Part shown: positions 34,809 to 43,710 of the stretch, one piece after another
Layout: each line of letters starts with the position of its first letter
Position numbering within the stretch: position 1 is the first letter of the stretch
DNA from: Alteribacter populi
GTDB taxonomy: Bacteria > Bacillota > Bacilli > Bacillales > Salisediminibacteriaceae
NCBI RefSeq assembly: GCF_002352765.1
Contig: NZ_KZ293963.1
Location: 394,368 to 458,367, forward strand
DNA: 64,000 nucleotides
Direction of reading: 5' to 3'
Position numbers and translations under genes: made by a program
The notes under the pieces: model-generated
Told to the model about the DNA's origin: nothing
Databases searched by the model: none
Seen by the model: only the letters and a program-made list of their open reading frames with translations

Positions 34809-35870
34809 TTGCAACAGCACTCGGCGACCTGGGAAGAAAAATGTGCCTGGTTTACCGATCACTATCATAAACTTTCCAAAGCAGAGCAAGAAGAAATTTA
34901 TTCTGAATTAGAGCGAGAGCATCTTGAACTTCTCGATATATGGAGCACTCAACATGACTTGCTTGCAACAGTTCAAGAGGCACTTTCAATTAAACAAGAA
35001 AAGTGGGTATTTTCTAATCCGACTTGTCTTACAAAGGGAATTGGCTATTTTCAGTTGGAGATGTATTCACATGCTATAGAGAACCTAGAAGCTGAACTGC
35101 CGTCTTCCGATCAAAAAGTCAGGCTTATGTTATATATAGGTTTTGCATGCCTCTACGAAGAGCAAGAGGAGCGAGCGAAAGATGCATTTTTAACTGTTTA
35201 TCAACAAGGTCTTGATAAAGTGGAGAAGCATTTTGCTTTACTTGGTCTCGGCTTACTTGAAGGAAGACAAGAAAAAATGGAAGAAGCCATCGTTATTTTT
35301 GAAAAGGCGCTTACCCTTATCAATCATTCTGATGTGTTATATAATTTAGGAACCTGTTATTATGTTATAGAGAAATATGATCAGGCTTCCCAATGCTTCC
35401 TTCGTGTCGCACAAGAAGAGCCAGAGCCCGAAGTTTTCTATTGGCTGGGGAAAAGCTTGTTAAATCAGGGGAATGTCACAAAAGCGTACGAAATTTGGTA
35501 TGAAACACTTGAGGCGGCTACCACAGCAGAAATCATCGTTTCCTTAGCCTATGAATTTGAAGAGCGAGGGGAGTTTGTTTGTGCCCTCCATTGTTATCAA
35601 AAGCTCTCCGCATTAGGGTTTGAGGATTGCTGGGTAATACACGGTCTTGCCTGGAACTTAGGACTATTAGATAAACGACTTGAAGCTAAAGCATTATTTG
35701 AAAGAGCATTAAAAGATCACCCCGAACAAACGAATGTATGGATTTCTTACCTATGGTTGTTAAGTAAATGGGGCTGGTCGGAGGAACAGGAAAAAGCGAT
35801 TCATACATTAGGGGAGCAAAAAATCAACCACCCATTATTAGCGGAGGTTCAAAAAGTTCAAGAGGAATAG
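34809..35870 (+). CDS. tetratricopeptide repeat protein
   Basis: The 353 residues are largely TPR units: YFQLEMYSHAIENLEAEL, ALLGLGLLEGRQEKMEEAIV, YNLGTCYYVIEKYDQASQ and ALFERALKDHPEQTNVW. There is no signal or membrane segment. It starts at TTG behind AAAGGGGG, which is part of the panD terminator. B. subtilis has no gene between panD and dinG, so this is a lineage-specific insertion. Partner unknown. Confidence 0.75.
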   Translation: MQQHSATWEEKCAWFTDHYHKLSKAEQEEIYSELEREHLELLDIWSTQHDLLATVQEALSIKQEKWVFSNPTCLTKGIGYFQLEMYSHAIENLEAELPSSDQKVRLMLYIGFACLYEEQEERAKDAFLTVYQQGLDKVEKHFALLGLGLLEGRQEKMEEAIVIFEKALTLINHSDVLYNLGTCYYVIEKYDQASQCFLRVAQEEPEPEVFYWLGKSLLNQGNVTKAYEIWYETLEAATTAEIIVSLAYEFEERGEFVCALHCYQKLSALGFEDCWVIHGLAWNLGLLDKRLEAKALFERALKDHPEQTNVWISYLWLLSKWGWSEEQEKAIHTLGEQKINHPLLAEVQKVQEE

Positions 35871-35917
35871 CTAGCTACCTCTTTTTTGAACACCGTTAAT
35901 TGAAAGTTGCAGATCTA

Positions 35918-36036
35918 TTGTTTTTTGAGCGTTTCTTAAGCTCAAATGATAAGTTGTTTGCAATAAATGGAGTTGAACGCTATCACTTCAGGCGTATCAA
36001 GGCAAGCAATTCACTTGCCTAACGCTCAATAAACAA
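35918..36036. repeat. 119-bp intergenic repeat with 16-nt inverted ends
   Basis: TTGTTTTTTGAGCGTT (35918-35933) and AACGCTCAATAAACAA (36021-36036) are inverted copies with one mismatch. An internal GGCAAG/CTTGCC hairpin lies near the right end. Partial copies of the end sequence occur at 25495-25510 and near 20125. Confidence 0.65.
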
Positions 36037-36110
36037 AAAAGAACCTTTAGAAAACCTAATTAAATGATAAGATCGTCTTTATTGGGAAACGAGAGCTTGG
36101 AGGAACAATT

Positions 36111-38927
36111 ATGAAACGGTTCGTAATTTTAGACGTGGAAACAACAGGTGTGTCTTATAAAAAGGGAGATCGCATCATTCAAATGGCCTTTGTTGTCATG
36201 GAAGGCAATGAAGTGAAAGATCGCTTTACGACCTATTTAAATCCTGGACAACCGATCCCATCCTTTATTAAGTCTTTAACAAAAATTAACGATCAGATGG
36301 TCGAAGAAGCACCGTTCTTCAGCGAGGTGGCTCCAACGTTACTAAGGCATCTGGACGGTGCTTTTTTTGTTGCTCATAACGTGAATTTTGACTTGAGGTT
36401 TATTAACGAAGAATTAGAAGCGGCGGGTTATGAACCTTTTGAGGGTCCCGTGCTTGATACAGTGGAGCTGGCCCGGATGGTATACCCTACTGCCGATGGT
36501 TTTCGACTTACGCAATTAAGTGAAGAATTCGATCTTGATCATACGAAGCCACACAGGGCTGATAGTGATGCTGAAGTGACAGCCAAACTACTTACTGACC
36601 TTTTCGCTGCTTTTAAACAATTACCACTTGTGACGTTACAGCAAATTAAACGTCTTGCTCATACATTATCAAGTGATTTGATGTCGTTACTCAATGAATG
36701 GATAGCTGAAAAAATCCAATACAATAATCAAGAAGATCGACAAATTGATATCTATCGGGGATTTGCGTTAAAGGCAATCCCTTCTATTCAAGAGAAGACA
36801 GTGGAAACAGAGCTCCAAGGGGATCGTTTTAATGAATTTATCGAGAATGTATTTAAGAATAAAACTGAAATGGAACGGGCGATTACCGGTTATGAAGATA
36901 GGACGGGCCAGGTGGATATGATGGAAGCTGTTTTTGAAGCCTTTAAGACTCGCCAGCATGGTTTGATTGAAGCCGGCACTGGTACTGGTAAAAGCCTTGC
37001 TTATCTTATACCGGCTGCCTTTACCGCAAACCAGTCAAAAAAGCCTGTTGTCATTAGTACATATACGATTCAATTGCAAGAACAGCTGCTTAAAAAGGAT
37101 GTTCCTATCCTTCAATCTCTAATCCCTTTCTCGTGTAATGTGGCATTAATAAAAGGAAGAGAACACTATATTAGCTTGCAAAAATTTGAAGCTGTACTAG
37201 AACATGATCCATACGAAAATTATGATCGAAACTTATCTAAAGTCCAAGTTTTAGTATGGCTGACTCAAACTGAAACAGGAGATGTAGAAGAGTTGAACTT
37301 AGCTGCTGGAGCAAAGCGTTTCTGGTCTGACATTTGCGCTAACCGAGAAGATGAAGGTTCTCATACATGGTACCCGCGGTGTTTTTACCATCGGGCGAGA
37401 CAACGAGCGAGGACGGCTGATTTAATAATCACTAATCACGCGCTCGTTTTATCTGACTTACATGGAGAGGGTGGACTGCTACCTAGTTACAAACGGATGG
37501 TTATTGATGAAGGCCATCATTTTGAGCGAGCCGCATCACACCAACTCGGTGAACGAATTGATTATGTCAGCTTTTCTCAGCTTTTGAACGAGGTAGGTAC
37601 TGTCGATGGGAATGGGCTACTTTCAAATATTTCACGTACCGCAATGGATGACAAACAAATAACGCAACAAATTGACGACGTTGAATTAATTATAAAAAAC
37701 ACAAAAGCAGAAGTGAGTGAACTGTTTCTATTTTTACATCATTGGGCAAATAAGCATAAACGAAAACGTAATGAACGTGGGAAAATCAGTGTAACTTACG
37801 ATCCTCGGAGTGAAGAGTGGCAGCAAGTAAAAGAAGCAGCCTCTCGTTGTGTCTTTTCATGTAATGATTCCCTGCACAATTTAATTAAACTTGCAGAAAA
37901 AATGGAGTACTATGAAAACCACCACAATATTCCGGAAAATCAAAGAAATCGTTTCAACAGTAGTTTCAGGTCGCTTACAATGATGATTGACCAACTTCAT
38001 GAAGCTAAAGATACATTGAAAGACTTATTTCTGCATTGGGAAGAAAATAAGGTTTACTGGCTCGAAGCTGAATCAAGAGGGCCGAAACATATTGTCTCAT
38101 TGCAAGCGCGTCCGATCGATGTTTCAGCGATTTTAGCAGATGATTTATTTACGAAAAAAGATAGTGTAATTCTCACTTCAGCGACATTAACGGTGAATCA
38201 GCGTTTTGACTATGTCATTGAAAACCTCGGACTTGAAGATTTTGCTTTGACAACATTAATGGTGAATTCGCCTTTTTCCTGGAAAGATCAAGTAAAATTG
38301 ATGATTCCTAACGATATACCTTTGTTGAATAAGGTTGATGATCGAACGTACATCGAGGCGGTGGTCCTCCATTTATACCGTTTAGCTCAGGTAAGCGAGG
38401 GGCGGATGCTCGTATTGTTTACGTCTTATGATATGTTAAGGCAATGTCATGAGCTGTTAAAGGAGCTGTTAGACGAAGAATACATGTTAATTTCTCAAGG
38501 CATCCATAGTGGAAGCAGAACAAAGCTGACTAAAAGTTTTCAGCAGTTCCAAAAAGCGATTATGCTAGGTACAAGCAGTTTTTGGGAAGGCGTTGACATC
38601 CCGGGTGAAGATCTCAGCTTACTCGTCATGGCAAGGTTACCATTTACACCACCAGATGACCCGATCTATAAAGCGAAAGCTTCTCTGCTTGAAAGTGAAG
38701 GCAAGTCTTCCTTCATGGAACTTGCGATTCCTCAAGCGGTCATTCGTTTTAAACAGGGTTTCGGTCGACTCATTCGAAAAAAGTCTGACAAAGGGGCAGT
38801 TGTAATTCTTGACAGGCGGATTCATACTACGCGTTATGGTAAAATGTTTATAAAATCACTCCCTGATCTTGATATTGTGGAAGCTCCGATTGAGGGATTG
38901 GAAGCAGAACTGAAAGATTGGTTATAA
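36111..38927 (+). CDS. dinG: DinG-family helicase with N-terminal DnaQ-type exonuclease domain
   Basis: The 938 residues comprise a DEDD exonuclease domain (FVILDVETTG, HNVNFDLRF, HRADSDAEVTAKLL; residues 1 to ~170) and an XPD-like superfamily 2 helicase. The helicase has Walker A AGTGTGKSLAY near residue 288, VIDEGHHF near 466, LTSATLT and the C-terminal FGRLIRKKSD. The iron-sulfur region is degenerate: only two cysteines appear (ICANRED...RCFYH), as reported for Gram-positive DinG proteins acting more as 3' exonucleases than helicases. The ATG follows GGAGGA. Confidence 0.94.
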   Translation: MKRFVILDVETTGVSYKKGDRIIQMAFVVMEGNEVKDRFTTYLNPGQPIPSFIKSLTKINDQMVEEAPFFSEVAPTLLRHLDGAFFVAHNVNFDLRFINEELEAAGYEPFEGPVLDTVELARMVYPTADGFRLTQLSEEFDLDHTKPHRADSDAEVTAKLLTDLFAAFKQLPLVTLQQIKRLAHTLSSDLMSLLNEWIAEKIQYNNQEDRQIDIYRGFALKAIPSIQEKTVETELQGDRFNEFIENVFKNKTEMERAITGYEDRTGQVDMMEAVFEAFKTRQHGLIEAGTGTGKSLAYLIPAAFTANQSKKPVVISTYTIQLQEQLLKKDVPILQSLIPFSCNVALIKGREHYISLQKFEAVLEHDPYENYDRNLSKVQVLVWLTQTETGDVEELNLAAGAKRFWSDICANREDEGSHTWYPRCFYHRARQRARTADLIITNHALVLSDLHGEGGLLPSYKRMVIDEGHHFERAASHQLGERIDYVSFSQLLNEVGTVDGNGLLSNISRTAMDDKQITQQIDDVELIIKNTKAEVSELFLFLHHWANKHKRKRNERGKISVTYDPRSEEWQQVKEAASRCVFSCNDSLHNLIKLAEKMEYYENHHNIPENQRNRFNSSFRSLTMMIDQLHEAKDTLKDLFLHWEENKVYWLEAESRGPKHIVSLQARPIDVSAILADDLFTKKDSVILTSATLTVNQRFDYVIENLGLEDFALTTLMVNSPFSWKDQVKLMIPNDIPLLNKVDDRTYIEAVVLHLYRLAQVSEGRMLVLFTSYDMLRQCHELLKELLDEEYMLISQGIHSGSRTKLTKSFQQFQKAIMLGTSSFWEGVDIPGEDLSLLVMARLPFTPPDDPIYKAKASLLESEGKSSFMELAIPQAVIRFKQGFGRLIRKKSDKGAVVILDRRIHTTRYGKMFIKSLPDLDIVEAPIEGLEAELKDWL

Positions 38928-38969
38928 TGATATGTAGAATGAAAATACCTGTTTAAGGATCGATGTGAA

Positions 38970-39890
38970 GTGACTAGATTACTGACGAGAAAAACACTAC
39001 CTTTATTAATTTTAGCCACGCTGCTGGCTTCTTTATTTTCAGTTGTTTCATATGCGGAGGAGGAAGTGGATGTTGAAATGAATTTGCACCCAAACGATCT
39101 CGCATACACGTTTTTTGATATCAATCATGGTGAATCGACTTTTATTCAAAACGGAAATGGTGAAAATACGCTTGTTGATACCGGACACCGGATAAGCAAA
39201 CAGGAGTTAGCGGAGCGTCTGGAAATGTACCATGTGTCGCGAATTGATACAGTCATCATTACAAATAAACAAGCTGAATATACCGGTAATTTACTTTGGC
39301 TGCTAACTGAATATAATGTTGATAATATTTATATACCGAAACCAATGTATGAAGAGCTGCAGCCTTTACTGGCAAAAACAGAGCTTGACGTGATAGTGTA
39401 TGAAACTAACGATGAGTTTACCGTGATGAAAGGACTTGAATGTGAGGTTTTATTTGTGGATACCCGGCCGGGAATCCATGAGGGAGCTTCGGTTTTAACA
39501 TTTGAACATGAGGACCAAAAGCTTCTGTATATGAGCATCGCTGATGAGCAAATGGAAACGTATATTACTGATGAGCTATCAGTTGATTCTACCGTTCTTA
39601 AGGTGGCTGAATTTGCAAGCCCCAGAGGAACAAGTCAGAAATTACTTGATGAAGTAGACCCTCAAGTTGCTGTTATATTTCAAAATGGTGAGGAAACACC
39701 AAGCGCTACCGTACTTGAACGACTACAAGATACGTGGATTGAAATTTATCAGACAGCTCGCATCGGGACGGTTTCGATCAAGTGGAGTGAAAAGGATTAT
39801 GAAATCTTTACGATTCGGCCACCTGAAAAGGATAACTATGAAAACATTGCGCAGCGGATCAAAACATTGTTCAGTTCAGAGGTCGATTGA
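38970..39890 (+). CDS. exported metallo-beta-lactamase-fold protein lacking the metal site
   Basis: A 306-residue protein with a signal peptide (LPLLILATLLASLFSVVSYA|EE). The mature part follows the ComEC/Rec2-type beta-lactamase pattern: YTFFDINHGESTFIQ, TLVDTG, then the metal-loop position. There VIITNKQAEYTGNLLWLL stands where THxHxDHxGG is expected, so all four ligands are replaced. The later PHHGS-type position reads VAEFASPRGTSQ. It is therefore predicted to be catalytically dead, perhaps a binding protein outside the membrane. GTG start. It lies between dinG and an aminohydrolase, where B. subtilis has ypmA directly. Confidence 0.7.
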   Translation: MTRLLTRKTLPLLILATLLASLFSVVSYAEEEVDVEMNLHPNDLAYTFFDINHGESTFIQNGNGENTLVDTGHRISKQELAERLEMYHVSRIDTVIITNKQAEYTGNLLWLLTEYNVDNIYIPKPMYEELQPLLAKTELDVIVYETNDEFTVMKGLECEVLFVDTRPGIHEGASVLTFEHEDQKLLYMSIADEQMETYITDELSVDSTVLKVAEFASPRGTSQKLLDEVDPQVAVIFQNGEETPSATVLERLQDTWIEIYQTARIGTVSIKWSEKDYEIFTIRPPEKDNYENIAQRIKTLFSSEVD

Positions 39891-39928
39891 AAAAATTGCA
39901 TGTTGAACCTCTAAAAGGAGTTTAAATC

Positions 39929-41239
39929 ATGGGGAAACAAATTGTATATAACGGCGTATTTGTAACATTAGAAACACAGGAAAAACCTGTTCGAGCAGGA
40001 TACATGATAGTGAATGATGATAAAATTGAAGGTATATGGGAGGGAGAACCATCTGATACCCTGCTCAGTGGAGCAGAAAAAACAATCGATGCCACTGGAA
40101 AATGGGTTATGCCTGGCTTGATGAATACACACGGACATACTGGGAGTACTCTTTTGCGTGGAGCAGGTGATGACTTGCCCCTTCAAAAATGGTTAACGGA
40201 CGTTATGTGGCCAATGGAAAAACAACTCACAAAAGAAATGACTCGAGCTGCAACGTCTCTTGCCATACTTGAAATGATGAAAAGCGGAACGACATCATTT
40301 TTAGATATGTACCATTTACATATGGATCAAACAGCAGAACTGGTGCTTACCTCACAAATGAATGGTGTTTTATGTCGTGGAATGATTGGGCTATGCTCTG
40401 TTGAAGAACAAAAAGATAAATTGACAGAATCATTAGCACTATATGATTCCTGGAATGGAGCAGGTGAAGGCAAATTGAAAGTGATGTTGGCACCTCATGC
40501 ACCATACACTTGTCCACCCGATTTTCTAGACATGATCATTTGTGCAGCAAAAGACAAGTCTATACCTCTGCATACACACCTAGCAGAAACACGAAAAGAA
40601 GTACATGACCATGTTGAAAAATACGGAAAACGTCCAGCTGAACATTTACATGAACTTGGCTTTTTTGATGGATCATCACTTATTGCACACGGGGTCCATT
40701 TATCGGAAGATGAGCTGGATTTACTTGCAGATAAAAACGTGGCTGTTTCGCATAATCCGATGAGCAATCTTAAACTGGGTTCTGGTATCGCTGATATAAA
40801 AAGAATGCGAGCAAAAGGTATTCGTGTTGCGATTGGAACGGACTCATCAGCTAGTAATAACAACCTTGACCTATTTGAAGAATTACGCTTTGCAGCGCTC
40901 ATTCACAAAGGAACCAATGAAGACCCGACAGTTACGAACGCCTTTGATATTTTAAAAATGGGTACAGAAGAGGGCGCAAAGGCATTAGGATTCACGCATA
41001 AGGGTGTACTGGCAAAAGACTATGATGCAGATTTTATCTTTATTGACCCTCAAGCTGCCCATTTTATGCCGCTGGAGCAAAACCGAGTCCTTTCTCACCT
41101 TGTGTATGCTAGTAAAGGCAGCGATGTTACCGATGTATTTATCAAGGGGAAAAGAGTCGTACAAAACCGTGTAAGTTTAACTTTAGACGAAGAAAAAATT
41201 CTCTATGAAGCAAACCATATACTTGCCCCACTTATTTAG
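39929..41239 (+). CDS. mtaD: amidohydrolase, 5'-methylthioadenosine/S-adenosylhomocysteine deaminase type
   Basis: A 436-residue Zn-dependent aminohydrolase of the TrzN/SsnA/MtaD group. Ligands and catalytic residues are in GLMNTHGHTG (HxH), LHTHLAET, LIAHGVHL and IGTDSSASNNNLD. LMNTHGHTGSTLLRG and the WP motif (DVMWPMEKQLT) favour MTA/SAH-type deaminases. The exact substrate cannot be fixed from sequence; chlorohydrolase-like members share these motifs. AAAGGAG precedes the ATG. It is 38 nt downstream of the exported MBL-like gene. Confidence 0.8.
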   Translation: MGKQIVYNGVFVTLETQEKPVRAGYMIVNDDKIEGIWEGEPSDTLLSGAEKTIDATGKWVMPGLMNTHGHTGSTLLRGAGDDLPLQKWLTDVMWPMEKQLTKEMTRAATSLAILEMMKSGTTSFLDMYHLHMDQTAELVLTSQMNGVLCRGMIGLCSVEEQKDKLTESLALYDSWNGAGEGKLKVMLAPHAPYTCPPDFLDMIICAAKDKSIPLHTHLAETRKEVHDHVEKYGKRPAEHLHELGFFDGSSLIAHGVHLSEDELDLLADKNVAVSHNPMSNLKLGSGIADIKRMRAKGIRVAIGTDSSASNNNLDLFEELRFAALIHKGTNEDPTVTNAFDILKMGTEEGAKALGFTHKGVLAKDYDADFIFIDPQAAHFMPLEQNRVLSHLVYASKGSDVTDVFIKGKRVVQNRVSLTLDEEKILYEANHILAPLI

Positions 41240-41244
41240 CTGAC

Positions 41245-41277
41245 AAAATAAAACAACCTGCACGGAGCATGTGCAGG
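41245..41277 (-). terminator. terminator for the reverse-strand small ORF
   Basis: Read on the reverse strand, CCTGCAC-ATGCTCC-GTGCAGG (41277-41257) is followed by TTGTTTTATTTT. The plus strand lacks a T run, so it serves the minus gene best. Confidence 0.7.
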
Positions 41278-41295
41278 CGTTTAGGTGCAGGCAGG

Positions 41296-41466
41296 TTATT
41301 GGTATTGTTTTTCACATAAATCTGGAAACTTTGTCTGTCTAAAGCTGATCGAAATTGTGTTAAAATGATGAGGTCGATATGGTGAGTTAAGCGAGAAGTA
41401 ACTCTTTTCCCAATCGTACCACTCTGCTGTACTCATGACTTGTACCTCTTCATGATCTTGCTTCAC
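41296..41466 (-). CDS. small hypothetical protein, 56 residues
   Basis: Reverse-strand frame from a GTG at 41466, 7 nt after AAAAGGGGG; an ATG at 41472 is too close to that site. It encodes MKQDHEEVQVMSTAEWYDWE, then a basic/aromatic part ending TKFPDLCEKQYQ. It ends just before a hairpin with a T-rich tail on the same strand. The aromatic-rich C-terminal half (SPYRPHHFNTISISF) looks like a real folded or binding segment. No family recognised. It fills most of the 370-nt gap between mtaD and ypmA. Confidence 0.6.
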   Translation of the reverse strand: MKQDHEEVQVMSTAEWYDWEKSYFSLNSPYRPHHFNTISISFRQTKFPDLCEKQYQ

Positions 41467-41609
41467 GCTCATTCCCCCTTTTGATTGAGCGGTATTATTA
41501 TTATCACCTTAACCAAAAAGGTTATGATAGTTAATATTTCACCAGTGAGGGAAGCGAAAACCAAAGAAGTACGAAATGTGGAAACAAAATGGTCTGTAGG
41601 AGGAGTAAT

Positions 41610-41783
41610 ATGGAAAAAAAGCATATTGAAGCGTTAACCTCTGTAAAACTTGAGAAAAGTGAAGACTTATACAAAGTCGTTGATTCGCTTAACAGAACGT
41701 TAAAAGAGCGAAATTTGATGTTTGGGTTAGCGTTAGATGAAAAAGACCAAGAGAAAATGGTTTTTACGATTTATGAAACATAA
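41610..41783 (+). CDS. ypmA: YpmA family small protein (DUF4264 type)
   Basis: A 57-residue protein starting MEKKHIEALTSVKL and ending DEKDQEKMVFTIYET. The ATG follows AGGAGGAG. The position just upstream of ypmB and aspB equals B. subtilis ypmA. No membrane segment or motif is apparent; function unknown. Confidence 0.8.
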   Translation: MEKKHIEALTSVKLEKSEDLYKVVDSLNRTLKERNLMFGLALDEKDQEKMVFTIYET

Positions 41784-41798
41784 AGCAGGTGAATAAGG

Positions 41799-42311
41799 TT
41801 GAAGCGTTGGTTAATAAGTATCACAATTGTATTACTTCTGATAAGTACCATCATGTCTTATGCGGTTTATCACTCTGTGCAGTCGAAAAAGGATGATGGA
41901 TATGAAGAAGTAAAGGCATTTGCACAAAATGAAGGGCTTGTATCTTCTGTTGATCGTGTCCATTATTATAATGGAAACAGAGCCTTTCATATTATTGAGG
42001 GAGAAACTAATGAATCTGAGCCAGTTTATGTATGGGTTGAGCAAATAGAATCAGAAGATGAAAACGATGGAGCTGAACCGGTAGTTGTGACAAGAGCACA
42101 GGAAGCAGGCATTTCTAAAAGTGAAGCTCGACAAATTGCGGAAGAGAGACTTGATATTGATGAGTTGAAACAAATCCGTCTTGGAATGATTGGGCAAACC
42201 CCAGTATTCGAAATTGTATACATTGATACAGACGAACGTTATTCATTTTATTATATCAATTTTGAAGACGGATCATACATTCGTCACTATCAATTACGGC
42301 AAAACGGATAA
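41799..42311 (+). CDS. ypmB: YpmB, membrane-anchored PepSY-like protein
   Basis: 170 residues: an N-terminal membrane anchor (LISITIVLLLISTIMSYAVY) followed by an extracytoplasmic part. The C-terminal half (ISKSEARQIAEERLDIDELK ... YSFYYINFEDGSYIRHY) has the PepSY layout. The gene follows ypmA by 15 nt and precedes aspB as in B. subtilis. Probably an extracytoplasmic binding or inhibitory module; the target is unknown. Confidence 0.83.
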   Translation: MKRWLISITIVLLLISTIMSYAVYHSVQSKKDDGYEEVKAFAQNEGLVSSVDRVHYYNGNRAFHIIEGETNESEPVYVWVEQIESEDENDGAEPVVVTRAQEAGISKSEARQIAEERLDIDELKQIRLGMIGQTPVFEIVYIDTDERYSFYYINFEDGSYIRHYQLRQNG

Positions 42312-42368
42312 AACAGATATTGTAAACCGAAACAACACATAAAGGTAAATTTGAAAGGAGCTGGAAAA

Positions 42369-43553
42369 ATGAAGTTTTCACCGCGTGTTTCATCGATTAC
42401 ACCATCATCAACACTAGCTATCACAGCAAAGGCTAAATCTTTAAAGGCAGAAGGGTATGACGTCATTGGGTTAGGGGCAGGGGAGCCTGATTTCAATACA
42501 CCAGTACATATCATTGAAGCAGCCTACCAGTCTATGACCGCAGGACATACTAAATATACACCTGCTGGCGGGATGGAAGCATTAAAACAAGCCATTTCCA
42601 ACAAATTTAAATCAGATCAAGGGTTGTCCTATGGATTAACGGAGATTGTTGTCACAAGCGGGGCAAAACATGCTCTGGCTCTTTTATTTCAAACGATATT
42701 AAACGAAGACGAGGAAGTTATTATACCATCTCCTTATTGGGTGAGTTATCCTGAGCAAGTGAAAATTGCCGGTGGTAAACCTGTCGTTGTAGAAGGTCAG
42801 GAAGAGAACAACTTTAAACTCACACCTGAACAATTGGAGGAGGCGATTACTGAAAACACAAAAGCAATGATCCTCAATTCTCCAAGTAACCCAACCGGGG
42901 TAATGTATACTAAAGATGAATTACAAGCCCTCGGCAACGTTTGTATTAGACATAACATCTTGATTGTCTCTGATGAAATTTACGAAAAGCTGATCTATGA
43001 TGGAGCTAAGCATACGTCTGTTGCTGAGCTGAGTGATGAATTAAAAGAACAAACTGTCATCATTAATGGCGTTAGTAAATCCCATTCAATGACGGGATGG
43101 AGAATTGGCTATGCTGCTGGTAACGAAAACATCGTGAAAGCGATGAGTACATTGGCAAGTCATACAACGTCAAATCCAGCTGTGATGGCTCAATACGGAG
43201 CTGTCGCTGCTTATAATGACGGCCATAAATCTGTAGAGGAAATGCGTCGATCGTTTGAAGCACGACTGGATGAAGTGTATGAGAGTTTAATTAACATTCC
43301 AGGATTCAGCTGTGTTAAGCCACAGGGAGCCTTTTACTTATTTCCGAATGTAAAAGAAGCAGTAGTCGCTTCCATATATGAAACGACGGATGATTGGGTT
43401 GCAGCTTTACTGGAGAAGGAAAAAGTGGCTGTAGTGCCTGGGTCTGGATTTGGGTCACCAGATAATATTCGCTTATCTTATGCCACGAGTTTGGATCAAT
43501 TCAAGGAAGCGTTAGAAAGAATCAAACGCTTTGTAAAAAACTCTACCCGTTAA
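42369..43553 (+). CDS. aspB: aspartate aminotransferase
   Basis: Fold-type I PLP transaminase interconverting aspartate and oxaloacetate. LGAGEPDFNTP, SPSNPTGVMY and the PLP lysine in INGVSKSHSMTGWRIGYAAG are present. AAAGGAG (42353-42359) directs the ATG at 42369, giving 394 residues, the family length. An upstream TTG (42351) precedes the ribosome site. asnS follows, so aspartate is made next to the asparaginyl-tRNA synthetase gene, as in B. subtilis. Confidence 0.95.
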   Translation: MKFSPRVSSITPSSTLAITAKAKSLKAEGYDVIGLGAGEPDFNTPVHIIEAAYQSMTAGHTKYTPAGGMEALKQAISNKFKSDQGLSYGLTEIVVTSGAKHALALLFQTILNEDEEVIIPSPYWVSYPEQVKIAGGKPVVVEGQEENNFKLTPEQLEEAITENTKAMILNSPSNPTGVMYTKDELQALGNVCIRHNILIVSDEIYEKLIYDGAKHTSVAELSDELKEQTVIINGVSKSHSMTGWRIGYAAGNENIVKAMSTLASHTTSNPAVMAQYGAVAAYNDGHKSVEEMRRSFEARLDEVYESLINIPGFSCVKPQGAFYLFPNVKEAVVASIYETTDDWVAALLEKEKVAVVPGSGFGSPDNIRLSYATSLDQFKEALERIKRFVKNSTR

Positions 43554-43599
43554 CCAGAGGAAATATGCTATCGAGCCGGTTTTTACCGGGCTCGAGCTG

Positions 43600-43629
43600 T
43601 TGCACAAACGATCACGAGAGTTGTATAAT
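43600..43629 (+). promoter_or_regulatory. sigma-A type promoter of asnS
   Basis: TTGCAC (43600-43605), an 18-nt spacer and TATAAT (43624-43629) lie about 80 nt before the asnS start. Confidence 0.6.
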
Positions 43630-43710
43630 GAAAATCGTGAATCATTCCATTCAAGTAACTTATATCACATAGAAGCCAAACAAGACGTTTACATAGTTGG
43701 AGGGAACGAA

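Noticed and set aside
40495..40902. 135-codon reverse-strand frame inside the deaminase gene
   Set aside because: Antisense shadow of conserved mtaD codons; no recognisable motif.
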